DNA of 64,000 bases from Allodiplogaster sudhausi (GCA_945643635.1 CALZFC010000134.1:102501-166500), one strand, 5' to 3'. Positions 10,250 through 23,237 are shown, counted from the first letter of the stretch. The notes: generated from the letters alone by a model not told the origin. Numbers and translations: made by a program.

Positions 10250-11013
10250 CTACTGATCAAAACGCTGGACGAGGAAATTGTTGCCGGAGTCGACTCGGAA
10301 TCCATTTTTGCCGTAGAAGCCAATGAGATTGTCTTTGCATTCCAGAGACATCTTGTACACTCCCAACTCGCGGCCGAGAGACACGAGAAGAGAGACGAGC
10401 AGAGAACCGACTCCGCCAGAACGGGCAGAGCTGTCCACCACCACATCCTCGATACGACCACGAGATCCCGCACAATGGATGAACTTCAGTTCAACAACCA
10501 GGGACGCAGAGCCAACCACTTGGCCCGTTCTAGAAGAATTATATAACGGGTAAGGATAGGAACAAATATGAGAGGATGGATAGAAAGAGGAGAGCAGACA
10601 GGACGGGAGATCAATGCCGAGAGGAGATGAATAAGTGGAAAAGTAAGAGATCAGTTCTATAAAGAATGGAAATGCAAGGCGAACTGACTGTTCATCTTCA
10701 ACGACAACAACGAAGTACGAGGAGGGACGAGTGTTCTTCATTTCATGGAAGCGACTTTCGAAGACATCACGAGACATCTCGCCAACTGAAGTCAGCTGGC
10801 CAAGGAGAGCGAGGAACCTGTGAAATGACTCTGAGTAGAGATGTACTAGCAAGGGTCTTAATCTAACCCCTTGTCATAGTCATCGCATCGGAGGGGGCGG
10901 GCAATCTTCCCAGCGGGGAACTTCTCGAGGATTCTCTTGTCGAGGGTGGAAGCGGAGAAGAGATGCAATCCTGCCTCGGCCTCTGAACCCTCGGCCACCA
11001 CTTCCTTCGTCAT
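10250..11013 (-). CDS. GNPNAT1: Glucosamine 6-phosphate N-acetyltransferase
   Basis: This GNAT-fold enzyme acetylates glucosamine-6-phosphate with acetyl-CoA, a step toward UDP-GlcNAc for glycans, O-GlcNAc and, in arthropods or nematodes, chitin. Three exons (from 11013, from about 10815, and from about 10532 to TAG at 10250-10252) join to 184 residues, the same length as the human enzyme. Family blocks in order: LRCDDYDKGFLALLGQLTSV, SSYFVVVVEDEQ, TGQVVGSASLVVELKFI, GRIEDVVVDSSAR, the acetyl-CoA loop around SGGVGSLL, LGVYKMSLECKDN and GFYGKNGFR. The core EDVVVD strand and the FY.K.GF motif are intact. The second donor was placed at GTCAGT because it restores EQTGQ in frame. It is the first gene of a tight minus-strand run with the 84-residue gene, BORCS5 and WASHC3. 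Confidence 0.95.
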
Positions 11014-11560
11014 CTTCCTCTCTCTTCAATTGCTTAACCTCAATCGAGGCAGCTATGTCCCAGTACAAATCGGATGCACACCGAAATAAAAAACTTTCGA
11101 AAAAGAAGAATATGAATATGTTTATTAAAAAATAAATTATTGCAATCGTCAGAGATTGATTCAAGAGCTTGGAAAACATAAAATAGAACATTGATTACGC
11201 GAAAATCATCAATGTAAAGCAAGAAAGGAAGGCAAGTCGAGATTAAGAATGGCTGATTCAATAAATAACTGCATAAAAGGATCGCATGAAGTACAGAGAT
11301 CTACCCGTCTACAAGAAAGCATAATTTTACAATGTTCAGATTAAAGTTAGTATAAGAATCAACACGTACAAATGCATATAAAGCTATAAGAATCTTTACA
11401 TGCAAAAATCTCTACTATTTACACAGCACCAAGAGTAGGAGAAAATGGGTGTTACCGGCCATTCTGAATTTCAGTTAATCTAATTGTAAGATAGGTCACG
11501 CATACAAAATCGGGAAAAGTGTGAAAGTGGGAAAGGAAGGAAAGAGAAAGGAGAGCGAAA

Positions 11561-11631
<71 letters not shown>

Positions 11632-11682
11632 TGAGTGTGGACATGGTTGGAGTTATATGAAAGAAAGAGAAATAAAGTATGC
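11014..11682. other. Spacer between the DOCK gene and GNPNAT1
   Basis: About 670 bases, AT-rich near GNPNAT1 and with a long GA microsatellite at 11563-11630. This must hold the DOCK 3'UTR and any separate GNPNAT1 promoter. No gene seen. Confidence 0.5.
11563..11630. repeat. GA microsatellite
   Basis: Almost uninterrupted GA run just past the stop codon of the DOCK gene, so CT in its 3'UTR or flank. Confidence 0.92.
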
Positions 11683-12537
11683 TCAAACGAGAGAGGAGGG
11701 GGCGAGAGAGGAAGAGAGAGTGGTGCCTCTCTCTCCTCCTGACGCGAGACGCGAGAGGCCCGCAGCTGCACGACCGCTCCCGCCTCCGATCATCGGCGCC
11801 ATTTTTTTCGTGAAATCCGCGTAGTTTTTTTGCAGTTCATTCTGAGAAATTGCGATAGTGAGAGTAGAGAGAAACAGAAAGACAAAGAGAGAGAGAGGAG
11901 AGAGAGATAGAGAGAGAGAGTATACAAGATGAAAAAGAGCAGGAAGGTTCCAAATGCGTTAAAAGAAAAAAATAATAATGAATTGGGAAGGAAATAAACG
12001 GACTTGATAGGCCAGCTGGTCGGAATGGATGAGACTCTTGTTGAGAATCAGAGCATCGGCGCACTTCTTAGAGAAGTCTCGGAAGCAGAGTCTCAGCTTG
12101 TTCTGCAGCCGATCCACTGGCTTGCCCACTTCATCCACCGACACCGTACCCAGGAACACGTTCGCTACCTTCAACCTGGTCTCTTCAGCTGTGAGGGGAA
12201 GAACGAGAGCCCACCTCGAGCGGTCCCTGGTTGACCGTAGTGCCGATGCATCCCTGCAGGACCATCTGCAGCATCTTCGCATCGGGGGGTTCCTGGGCCA
12301 CGGCCGCCGCCAACTCGCGGGTCTTCTTCTCTACGTCTTCTATCGCCACTTCGATGGGAGACAGCACTTTCTGTTCTCTTCCCTCCACGCGCAGGCGAGT
12401 TTTCACATATGGGAAACTGAAGAAAAGACTTGGTCGATATTATGAAGTTATCCCACATGTACATAGTTGAATAAACAGACGGGACAAATTATTTTTTATT
12501 GGGAGGAAATAAAGTTGGCTCAGGGGAGAGCGATAAG

Positions 12538-12582
<45 letters not shown>

Positions 12583-13555
12583 AATAAAAATTGAAACGAA
12601 TAGTAATGAACCTGTGTTGAGTGGTGAGAATGGTGCGTCTCTTGTACTGGTCCTTGAGATCTCCATGTGCCTTACCGTCTCTTGTGAACGGGGTAGCGAA
12701 TGAAAAGCGATTCAGCTCATTTCCCCTGAACATTGGCACCTCCCCTTATCACTCAATTGTTTTTGACAACACTCGACATTATTGTTAAAGGAGGTATCCG
12801 GGGAATAATTAACCTAGTTTTTTTTCTATATGGCTAAGTTCATCTTGCTGTTAAAAATATATCCAGAAAGTTTGAGCGATTTTCTTCCATTACATTCTGA
12901 GCAATAGTGACGTGAAAACTTGGTAGAGAATTAGCCACGTAGCTTAGAGCAGCTATTTCACAAGCTCTCTCGACCGCGTGACAGGCAAATTTTTGAGCGC
13001 GCGCATTCAAACTGCTTTTCAAGCGCTACAGTATAATTATTCACCGGATACTTCCTTTAAAAGGAACCAAAAGAGACAAAGAATGAACCTTTTGAAATGA
13101 GTGCCTCGCCGCCTCCTTTCCCATACATCGAGGTACGGCTCAACGTAAGTGATTTGGAGGTAAGCCTTCGAGGAATCTAGCAGATCACGGATCACCTCAA
13201 CAGTTGAAGATGTTCCTTCCGACAGTTAGAGGAGACTGACCATGTTGGAGTCCTTGATGACTTCGACAACTCCAGCTCCGAGTCGTTCCGAGTAAAAAGA
13301 TTCCAGACGGCTACTCACTTCTGAAAGCTTCACGAATGCCGCCTCCTTAAAACTTTATTATTAACAATGCCCGTCAACAATTACAAAAAGCGAAGAACCT
13401 TGTACACGAATTCCTCCCCATCCATCTCGCCAAACTTGGACCCATAAAATCCCACGCGGAAGTATGTCCCGAAACACCGTTTATCCGAGCTAAAGTAGGA
13501 GAAATAAATAAATAAAAATATAGAAATAGAAGAAGGGCGAGAGAGAGAGAGAGAG

Positions 13556-13606
<51 letters not shown>

Positions 13607-16600
13607 TAACAGGCCTTCTAAGCGGAGAGAGCCAAGCGTCGGCAGTGTTTTCTCTGATCTGGACGGCCCCTTCTATCTTGGCGACTGCATCTCCCAGCTG
13701 TTTGTGATAGTGAGAGACGAGAGAGTACTCCCGACGAGAGACCAGAATCGGTTCAAGCACCTTCAGTTAGAAAGAATGAAGGAAGAAAGATGAAACAGCC
13801 TATACCTGGTAGAGAGCAGGCATGTACTCGTACTGCTGAGCTCTTTCTAGGAAATGGAAGGCCTTCTCGAGGAGATGGAGAAGACCGGATTCAGAAAAGT
13901 GACAACTCTCACAAATTCCCTCCCGTTCAGGAGAAACGACGTCATCGCTCACTGCACTTTCTTCAAGAACATTTTCTGACACAGAGCAGAAGTCCACGGC
14001 ACCTGCAGAGACAAAGCATTGTGACTTTCCGTTTCATTTGTAACCCCTTTACATTCTCACTTGAGAAACGTCATAGTTCAACACAGATCAAATTAAATGA
14101 AAATCGTTGACAGGTAAAACATAAAACAATTTACTCGATCAGATTGCAACAAATAAAGCGAATATCTAAGAAAACGAAATATTAAAAATACCCTTTGGAA
14201 GTGAAGAGCCGCCAGGAAGCATAGCGAGGTACTCAGAGACGAGAGCAGCGGAGTGGATGAATGACTGGGCCGCCTCGGCAAAGCAGCCCCTCTCTGCTGC
14301 TCGACTGGCCATGCTCAGCAGCCAAGTCACCCTATCATGTTAACTATTTCGAGGCATTCAAAGGAATGCAAGCAACTCGAACCTTAGATCTGGATTGTTC
14401 TGATATCCCTTCGCAACGTAATAGATGAGGTCCATGCTCATCTCGAAGTAATTCGCAAACTCTTTCATCCGCACCGTGTTCGAGAGGATCATGTGCATGT
14501 TGAACACGAGGTCTTTCACCTAAAAAGGAACAGTCTCAATACAAACTTAAAAGAGAAATGCCATCATTAATGGTGAATTGTCGTCATTGACTCTCAAGAG
14601 TAGCAAATATACTGTAATCATTTGGCCGGAATCGAACCAGCGCGTCTTCTCTTGAACGCTCAGCCCGCAACCACTAAGCTAAACTGTGTGCCAGTTGCCC
14701 AACCTGTTCACAGAAGCTTTGCAGAGACGAATGAACGGTAGTGGAAAACTCAGTTTGCGCGTAAGTTAGCAGAGTCTTGAGAGAACGACGGAGACATTCC
14801 TCATTTAACCATGAGCCCATTCGAGTTCCTAAAGACAGCAGGTTTGGATGAGGAAAAAGGAAAGAGATGGCAGTGCCATTGGAGACGAGGGTCGAAAGGG
14901 ACATCGTGAAGTGCATCTTCACCCTCGCCAAGCTGGAAGTACTCTCGTAACTCTCTCGCATCAGCAGATAGGCCGACGCTGCCGCCTACAACACTGCCCT
15001 CTTTCTGCACTACACTCTTTCGGTGTTAGGGAAAAAAAAGTAAAACCAAAAACCACGACAACAGCGGATATAAACCTGGCTTCGAATGCTGGGAAGGCGA
15101 GATGCGCAGTGACGGAGAAGTTGAAGGCACAGTTCAGCACATTCCTCAGTTTCCTGGAAACAAAGGAGATTCATAAAAGTACAGAACGTAACAGAGGAAA
15201 GAGTCATTACACAAGTATCTTGGGAATATATTTTTGGCACGTTTTTTTTTTACTTTCTAACAGCAAGCTGTGTACCAAAAGTTTCCTTCATGTACAAAAT
15301 TAAGTTTCTCCCATCCGAGGCACGTTTTTTGAGCTATTTAAATATATATTTAAGGTCAATTTCAAAGACATCATGGAAAAGACCTGCTCGAAGACGAGAT
15401 CAGGATACTTGACAACAAATGCACGCTGAGTCGCGAAAAGAGCTTCCAATACGACCACCGACTGCTTGCAGGATAGAATGTGCAACTGAATAATAGTAAA
15501 GTCAGTAACGAGTCCATGGTTAAGATAGATCGAAAAGAAAGAAAAAGATGACCAGCAGCTTGAAAAGTAGAGGAAGAGTGAAGAGCAGATGATCGCAGCC
15601 TGGAGAAGAGACAACTCGGCTGGCCGTTTCCAGCACATCCACAATGCACAGAGTCACTTCCGCGCAGAGAAGGCCTTCCACTTCACGAGCGCCTGCCAGA
15701 ATGGAGCAAGATGGGGGGGGGGGGGGGGGTTGGACTAAGAATGCTGACATCGACTGATCACAGCGGTGTCCCTCCATCGGACTCCCGTCGTCACTTCCTT
15801 CCTTCTACTGAGAGTTCCAGTCGTTGAGGCCGCCTTTAGAGTGTCATCAAGATCCGCAGCATCTCTTGCCCCTTCATCCAGTAGATCCTCCTATAATCAG
15901 AGTTGCGGTAAGCAAATGCAAGACATGTGGAGAATCAGACCAGGGAAGAAGAAGAGAACTCAAAGGCTGAAACGGCAAGACGAAGGATGTCAATGAGAGC
16001 TACGAAGCGGCCGGGAGACAATTCGCGAAGCCAACTACGAAGGGCGGCTCGGTCCAGACTGCGCACCACCCAGCACAAACAGGCCAGCATCTGAAAGAGG
16101 AGAGGGTGATGAGAGAAGAGATCGAGTGAAAGTAGAACCTGTCTAGTTTGTTCAAGAGTGAGAGCTGCCCTGGGAAGAGTCCTGGCCATGCCCCCCACTC
16201 CCTCTCCGACTCCAGCTATGGCCATGGCCACTCCGGGATCGACGGAGCGAGGGGAGCAATCGGCATCGTGATAAGAGAGCCGACTGCACACTCCTGACGA
16301 CTGGCGACGGTGTTGGTCGACATCGAAGAAGAGAAGAGCTGAGTCCATCACAATTGTCAGGTACGGCAAGTACAGAGAAGCCACTCGAGAACGAACTGTC
16401 GGCTCGGACAGACGCGGATCTACCTGCAGCAATCGTTAAGAACATAACTAATTATCGAAAAGAAATATCTTGAGAATAGGTAAAACGAAAAACGAAAATG
16501 GTGATAAGTAATTAAATGAAGTCAAAGCCATAAACAAAGTGGGAAAATGAAATATGTACCTCATGGCAAGCAAGCAGAGAACACAACAGGGAGATGGCCC

Positions 16601-19600
16601 TTGAACGAATTGTCGAATGGGAAGAGGTATCCAAGATTGCGGAGAGATCGGAGAGGATGAGTCCCAGCAGGAAATGACGACTACGGTAGTCGGCAGTCAA
16701 TTCAGATGACAGAGAACCGAATGAGCTATCACGAGAAGATTGCGAAGAAGCGCCGGGAGAAGCGGGGGCGGTCGGGGGTCCAGAAGGGGCTGCCAAGGTG
16801 GCGGCCGAGTTGGACGGGGAGGAGGAAGTGGACGAGGTGGCCATGGGGCTGCCGCTTCCTCCGTAAGGCAAGTTCAGCACGATGAAGTGTTCATGAGAAC
16901 ACACCACTCGGAGGAAGTCCAGCTTCATCAGAACAAGCGAAGTGGACAAGGACTCGCTCGTGCTGCAAAAACCAATTGTATATAACCGAATGAATAAAAG
17001 AGGTGCATAAATCATAAGAAATAATCTATCAATTTTTCCGAAAATCATTCGAAAACGTTAGGCAAAGAAAGGTAAACAAAGGAGTTATCTTACTTAATCT
17101 TGTTGACCACGCAACGGTTGTACTGGGCGATGAGTCCGAATACGAAAGAGCGGTCCATGAGGGAAAGGGCGTCGCGAATAAAGAATGCCCAGGAATTCGA
17201 GATGGAAATCGCCAGACGGACATCCATGAGAGAGCGAGAGAGAACTTCAGCACAAAGGAGAGAGGAGAGGGCAGAGAGGCAGCGAAGAAAACGATCGGAG
17301 AAACGAGACTTGCGGGGAAGGAAGAGACGGCCAGTCATCGAGAGGAACTCCGCCAGGGCTTTCGACTGCAGAGAAAATGAATGAATATGGATGACAGGGA
17401 AAGGGGGGGGGGACTAGCCAGAAGTTCGAGGAAGAAGGAAGAGTTGAGAGTGGCATTCTCACACGCGCCTCCCGAGCTTGTCACCCACAAATCCACCAGT
17501 TCTTCTTGCAGGTTCTATAAGCAGTTCAATTCTACCATCCGGATTCGCGACTAAAACAGAACCTTGTTCGTATTGAATACAATTGGCTCCGCTGGACTGG
17601 CCTTGACATTACGAGATCGTTCCATATCCTCTGAAAACACAAAAGAAAAGAGTACAACATCAATGATGATAAGAATGCCTTACTAACCAATGATATCGAA
17701 TATCTTTTCAGAATCTGGAGATGCGATCTGAGTCCCTTGGCGCGCCAATTCACGACACAAAGCAGATCTTGGTCTTGATTCTCAAAAGTTTTCAATTGTA
17801 ATAATCTTCCTGACAATTCCCAAAACAAAATAGAGCAAGGAAAGAAACGGACCTTTGAGTGCGATTTTGAAGTAGTGGATGTATGTCGTGAGAATCGAGC
17901 CACGGCCGTGGTTGTCAGTCGAAGTATCAAGTAGCATTGAGCAGATTTTCACTAGCTGGCCAATCGTTGAGAAACATTCGGCTGAAGTTGTTTCTGAAAA
18001 CATGTCTAATTACTTTGAATATTTGGGAGTGATATTATTAAGCAGAATAAAGGAAAAGAAGACTTACTGGAATATGGTGGATTGGCTATGAGAGCGAAGA
18101 GAGCATCGAGAATCTGGTAGAGGAAGGCGACCATGGGCTCAGGACGGGCCTTGCAGATACCGTGGATCGCCCTCTGCAACTCAGCTTCGCGCACTGGCTG
18201 ATGGTCTCTGTCGTGAGAGGAGAGAGAATGGAATGCAGACAGGAACCGCTCCACGTGCTCGTCCTCAAGAAAAGAGCATCTTGAGGGAAACAGAAAAACA
18301 GAAGTAGAAAAGAAGAGAGAAGAATGTCAACCTCAGGGTGAACTGAAGAGAGAGCAACAAGCGAGAGTGAGAAGGCTGGCTTATGGCCATCCAGCCATTT
18401 AATGTTCGGCAAGGCGATGTCGGGGGAGAGGTAGCCATAGGAGGAAGGAAGACGCTCCAGGGCTATCGGGAGCTGCCAGTCTCCCGTGGACAGACGGTTC
18501 TCTCGCAGAAGAGGGAGCCACTGCAATTATTCCACAACCACGTAAACCATTTATGTTAAAAAGATATCAGTCTTCTAACAACAAACTCACCGAATATCCG
18601 AGCGGGAATTCGACCGGCTCTTCGCGAGGGACTGGCTTGCAAGATATGTGATAGAAAGTGAACAGGAGATGGTGACCATCCTTGAGGTCTGGAGGGAGCA
18701 GCAACTTCACTTCGTCGTTCAGCTGCGGACTCCTGCAAATTAAGAATAATGGAATGACATTGTTAAGACTACAGAATAGAAAGAATAGATATAATGAAAA
18801 TAGATACTTGTTGTGGTAGATGACAGAAGTGAATGCGCAGTTGGCAGTGGGTCTCCTGGTATTTGGGTGGAAGAAGACGGAGAGTGGCTTCTCCTGAGCG
18901 TCCATCAACTGGATGCGGACAGAGATGTTCCGTGCAGTGGCCGAGCGACCCGACATGTTCACCATTCGTGGGTACAATAGAAGCACATTCCTAAACAATC
19001 TTACCGTTTAAACGAGGGAACCTCATTCTCTATGTTTAAAAGAGTAGAAACATAACTCATTTACCTATAAGCGAGATTCACAGCATATTTTCCATCTCTT
19101 GGAATCTCAGAGACTTCCTGAGACAATTCTGAGGTGGTGTCAGAAATGCCGCCAAGCAATTCACCTTGGGCATTCAAGCGACCGTCTACCTGGAACCATT
19201 TGTCTTGTCAAAATCCGATCAAGAAACAAGCAAATTAGATAGTTCATTTCGTCATTCAGAAAATTACATCGCTTCTATCAACAATCCTTTACCGCAATAA
19301 AAAGTGCTAGCCTCGTCAGCGTTTTCTCCCCAGATTCGTAGAGTGAGATCGACTGGGAAGCCGCGGCTCTTTCCACGGCCGGCTCGTCTGACTTCCACTG
19401 CTTGGCGGATAATCTCCTCATCGTTCAGCTTCTCATTCTCCTGCAATAAATCAGTTCTTCGACCACCTATTCTTCACAATCTCTAACCACTTTGACGAAA
19501 TGGCTGAGAGTGATGACGACTGGTTGAAGAGCTGCAAGTGCCTGTTGAGGGGGAGCCTTGAGGGCGGAAGCCTCGGCACTGTCCTCGTACCCCCCTGGCA

Positions 19601-22181
19601 CTCCTCCCGGGAAGTGTCGTCTCCTCTGGAGGGGAGTGTTGAGTACTCGGTTGAGTACGGTACTGGCACTCGTTCCGCTGCCCACTCTCTTGAAGGTGGA
19701 AGTGGTGACGAGAGAGATGCGGTCAGCACTCAGAATCGAGGCGGCATCCTCCGACGCCAGAGGAGCCGTTCCACTCATCACATCCCCTGCATCATTTGAA
19801 TATTAAGGGAGGGCTCTATTGCTCTTACTTCCAAGCATCATTCACATCCTCGTTTCTCTACAACTCTACATACAATTTTCCATTCTCTACATACAACTTT
19901 CCATTCTTCTCGGCAACGATGGATATACGCGGTAGATCAAAAGAAATAAAGTAAACAGAAGAAGAAAACCTGCAGAATGAGCAGTGACAGTAGACGCAGC
20001 CATGGAGAAGTCGCCCCTTTCCAGACTGTTGATGCCAAGAAGCACCCGACTCAGATCGACAAACATCACTGCCAGGGGCATTCTGTATGAACCTCAAAAA
20101 ATCCCTTTCAACTATTCAAATAATATTGTCTCATATAAAAATATTGAAAATTCTTCAAAAAATGTTCGTTTGAAGAAGAATAAATGATACCAAGCCGACT
20201 GCAGGAATATCCAGCAGATTGTAGAAGCTTCTCCTTCACGCGTTCGTCACGAGCCGCGACGTAGCTATCGAATGCTTCGGAAGGTTCGCAACCTTGCAAC
20301 ACTTTCTCCAACTGAAACACAAAAGGAAAAGGTGTATTTCAATAGAACTGCAAATGGAATGACGAACCTTGACAACGATGAAAACATCAGACAAAGGAGA
20401 GGACAAGGCAAAGGCAGCCTGGTTGCACTTCTCTACTGCGGACTCGATGGAAGACTCACAAGGAAGCATCTCTCGTAGAGCAGAGGGATTCAAGTCGAAG
20501 TGGAAAGACTCGGAGAGCCGGCGGCGGAGGACGACGTCGTAGAGAGTGAGGGAACCGAAGAGGGGCTCGATCTGAGGCTCCACTCGCATCTGCATAATAT
20601 TTCGTTTCATTCAATAACTGGAATCGAATTCTTAGTGTTCTCGAGAAAACACGCTCTAAAGCTAGATAAATATTTTGATTGAAGATAGCACAGTTATCTT
20701 CTCGGAATAAGAACTAACGTTGGAAACGCGTAGAAAGAGGCGAAAGCCACTGCGTTCCTCTGGAAAGGGCGGAAGACGACGACTCTCGACTATCTCCGCC
20801 TGGAGATCATCGCTCTTCTATCTCACAATAAACAGGCAGCTCAAACCTCAGAGGAAGGATGGAGAAGGCCTACGAGAGACGGATGTCTGCCCTCATTTCG
20901 CTTCGCTTCATTCGATTCCTCCATTTGAGAAACACTCACTCTTTCAAGGATTCCAGGAAATATCTTAATAATAACTAAGGGTACTTCATTTTGTCTTGAA
21001 TAAGCATATGCCATAGGCAACCCCAAAAACCTGGTCTGGCACAGACAGCTGAAGACGTCCATCGTGGCCTTCTGCGGAGCCAACTGTCCCTGTTGATGCA
21101 CAGGAAACAAAGGAACTTCGCTTAGACACCTCCTTAATAGCGAAGGATGTATCAAGTCTAACAATGGTTATTTCTGCCTTCAAAAAATATGACCAACTAT
21201 ATTTTTAACCACAGTAGTAAATTCTAACCGTTTCGGGGTCAACGAAGCTCGCGCTCTTCGTTGCTCTGGACCCATCCCGTTCTCCGTCGTAGATGTGACG
21301 TGAGTTGAGAGTGCTCCGCTCACGGAGAATCCGGCCGAGCACCTCTCCGCTACTCAGATGGATCAGCTTGCGGTTCACGAGTGACAGAGGATCCGTCAGA
21401 CATTCCATCACGGCATGGGCGTGGGCATCCACGGGAATACTAACGAGGACGATCAGTGATGCAGCAAGCGATACTTTGCTACGATAAACCTTTTGATATC
21501 GAAGGGTGGGTCGACTGTGGCCCATTCTCGTTGTACTTGACGAACTTCCAAGTCGTCTGGCGGGAACTCGCTCAGTCTAAACACTGATACTTTCAAATTC
21601 CAACAGAAACAATGCCTATTAGTTCATTTTAGATAGAACACTTAGTTCCACATTATTCAAATCAACTAACGAATCCCTCAGTTCTTTTTTTTATATTTCA
21701 GACTGACGCTCTTGGAGTGGAAACGGGGCTCGAAATATCATACACAGACGACACTTTTCGTTGTGAGAGAATTTCCTCGACGTCGACAGCATCAACGACA
21801 TCGGACAAGACAAGCTGACGACAAGAAATTACATTTACATTATTTAAGCGATCTAGTAATTAATGTCACATTGAACAAATAACTTATGGGATTGCATGAA
21901 AAAAGGAATGACCTGGATATTGCTCCCGACATCTGCGTCGACAGAGACAGGACAGGGATGGACAAGTCCGCCCGATCTCACTTGCATTCGAACATCGGAA
22001 GCATGAGCTCTTAACGTTCATTTATAATCGCTTAAGATGAGTTCAAAGCTAAGCGGAGATGAATGACAAAAAATTACCAGAAATGTTAAAATGAATAAGA
22101 TTCGCACTAATATATATACCTGTTCTTCCTACTGACGAAGGCGCGCTGGCCACTGGAACTCGATGAGATACTGCTCAGCAT
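11683..22181 (-). CDS. DOCK7: DOCK6/7/8-type guanine nucleotide exchange factor (Zizimin-related)
   Basis: DOCK-C proteins activate Rac and Cdc42 through the DHR2 domain and control cell shape and neuronal polarity. Some 30 exons on the minus strand follow the vertebrate DOCK7 order. The start (ATG 22179-22181) gives [14 protein letters not shown]. Then come [11 protein letters not shown] (about 21570), [16 protein letters not shown] (about 20570) and [16 protein letters not shown]. The DHR1/C2 domain (about 18560-19010) has [13 protein letters not shown] and [13 protein letters not shown]. The middle carries [20 protein letters not shown] and [14 protein letters not shown]2 occupies the last part: [34 protein letters not shown] (about 13920-14000), [18 protein letters not shown] and [14 protein letters not shown]. 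The last exon reads [14 protein letters not shown] and ends at TGA 11683-11685. Domains look complete and undisrupted. An acceptor-like TTTCAG ends 7 bases before the ATG. DOCK6, 7 and 8 cannot be separated with confidence. Confidence 0.95.
12540..12578. repeat. GA microsatellite in DOCK intron
   Basis: GA run; CT in the transcript, upstream of an acceptor. Confidence 0.9.
12785..13060. mobile_element. TTAA-flanked MITE (non-autonomous piggyBac-like element)
   Basis: A TTAA at 12785-12788 and another at 13057-13060 bracket 22-bp terminal inverted repeats (12789-12810 and 13035-13056). The left reads aggaggtatccggggaata; the right is its reverse complement with 2 mismatches over 22. The 276-base unit has no coding capacity and lies in an intron of the DOCK gene. 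TTAA target duplication with short inverted ends is the hallmark of piggyBac-type transposons, so a non-autonomous derivative is the best reading. Confidence 0.75.
13538..13602. repeat. GA microsatellite in DOCK intron
   Basis: GA run interrupted by single bases, between the exons carrying the start and middle of the DHR2 domain. Confidence 0.9.
14621..14692 (-). ncRNA. tRNA-like element with A and B boxes (tRNA pseudogene or SINE head)
   Basis: On the minus strand an A box TAGCTTAGTGG (14671-14681) and a B box GGTTCGATTCC (14628-14638) lie 32 bases apart, the spacing of a real tRNA. The T arm pairs (GCTGG with CCGGC) and an anticodon-like stem GCGTT/GACGC can form. However the acceptor ends do not pair, the anticodon loop has 8 bases and the variable loop is missing. 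It is therefore a decayed tRNA or the head of a tRNA-derived SINE rather than a working tRNA. It lies in an intron of the DOCK gene, on the same strand. Confidence 0.6.
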
Positions 22182-22544
22182 TGTGCGACTGAAACGAGCA
22201 TTGAGAGAATGCGTCACGACGTTCTCGTTTCTCCCTCCACTTGTTCACCTTAAACAAGAGATGAAAACAGTCGACAAAGACGACAATCATTTCTGAGTAC
22301 ATGACCTAGCCCTCCTCGTAACATTTTAAAGACATAAAGAAAAAGTCAAAAGCATACTAAGATTAACAGAGATATGGAAATGGGGTAAGATTGAGCCCTA
22401 AGCAAACAGCAAACGTGTGCTTTAATGAAAATAACACTAGTGCGTTTTAGTATGAAACATCACCATAAGCTATGATTTCAGCCACACAATTGCCGTTAAA
22501 GAAGTAGCCAATTTATTTCTTTATGATTAAATTTAAATATCTCA

Positions 22545-22554
22545 TTCTTTCTTT

Positions 22555-22589
<35 letters not shown>

Positions 22590-22872
22590 TTCGCTCCTCT
22601 CTTTTTTCTATTTTCTTTCCCATCTCTCTCTCTCTTTTTTCTCACTTTTCTCTCTCTACTCTCTTAATTATCTCACTATTTTCTCACTAGGCACTCAGTC
22701 TCTCCCTCTTCGCTATCTCTCTCTTCTCTCGCTCTCTTTTCTTTCTCCCCCTTTTCTCTATTCTCTCTCTCTCTCTCCTATTTCTCTCTCCGCTCTCTCT
22801 CTCTCTCACTTCTTTCTCCCCCCCCCCCTCTCTCTCTTCTTTCTCTCCTCTATCAGCTCTTTTAACTCTCTA

Positions 22873-22911
<39 letters not shown>

Positions 22912-23085
22912 GTTGACGTCTCTCCCCTCTCTCTGCTCCCTTTTCTCTCTCTCTCTGTTCTCTCACTATGCTCTCCCTCTCCCTATCCCCCTCTCGATCT
23001 CTCTTCCTCTCTCTTACCCTCTCTCTCCCTCTCATTCTCTCTCGCTACCCCAATCTCTCTCACTCGCTTTCTATCTCTCGTTCTG
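22545..23085. repeat. Long CT-rich simple-repeat tract
   Basis: Imperfect CT/CTTT repeat about 540 bases long in the DOCK-TTC26 spacer, including a run of C near 22817. Confidence 0.92.
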
Positions 23086-23223
23086 TTACTGTATTTCTTT
23101 TACTATCTTCCGCTGTCTTGAATACATCTGAATAGTAATCTCAGAACAGTTTGAACGTGCAGTAACTATCACCGTTAGACCCGTTGTTTAGGTCTTGCAG
23201 CGGTTGAGCCTTTTTGTTGTGCA

Positions 23224-23237
23224 GTTGTCATGGAGAC
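23224..23237 (+). promoter_or_regulatory. X-box (RFX binding site) upstream of TTC26
   Basis: GTTGTC-AT-GGAGAC fits every position of the RFX consensus RYYNYY-N(1-3)-RRNRAC. It lies 64 bases upstream of the TTC26 ATG, the usual place for X-boxes of cilium genes. RFX control of intraflagellar transport genes is well established in animals, so the site and the gene identity support each other. Confidence 0.75.

Noticed and set aside
14621..14692. Calling the DOCK-intron element a functional tRNA gene
   Set aside because: The acceptor stem does not pair, the anticodon loop has 8 bases and the variable loop is absent.
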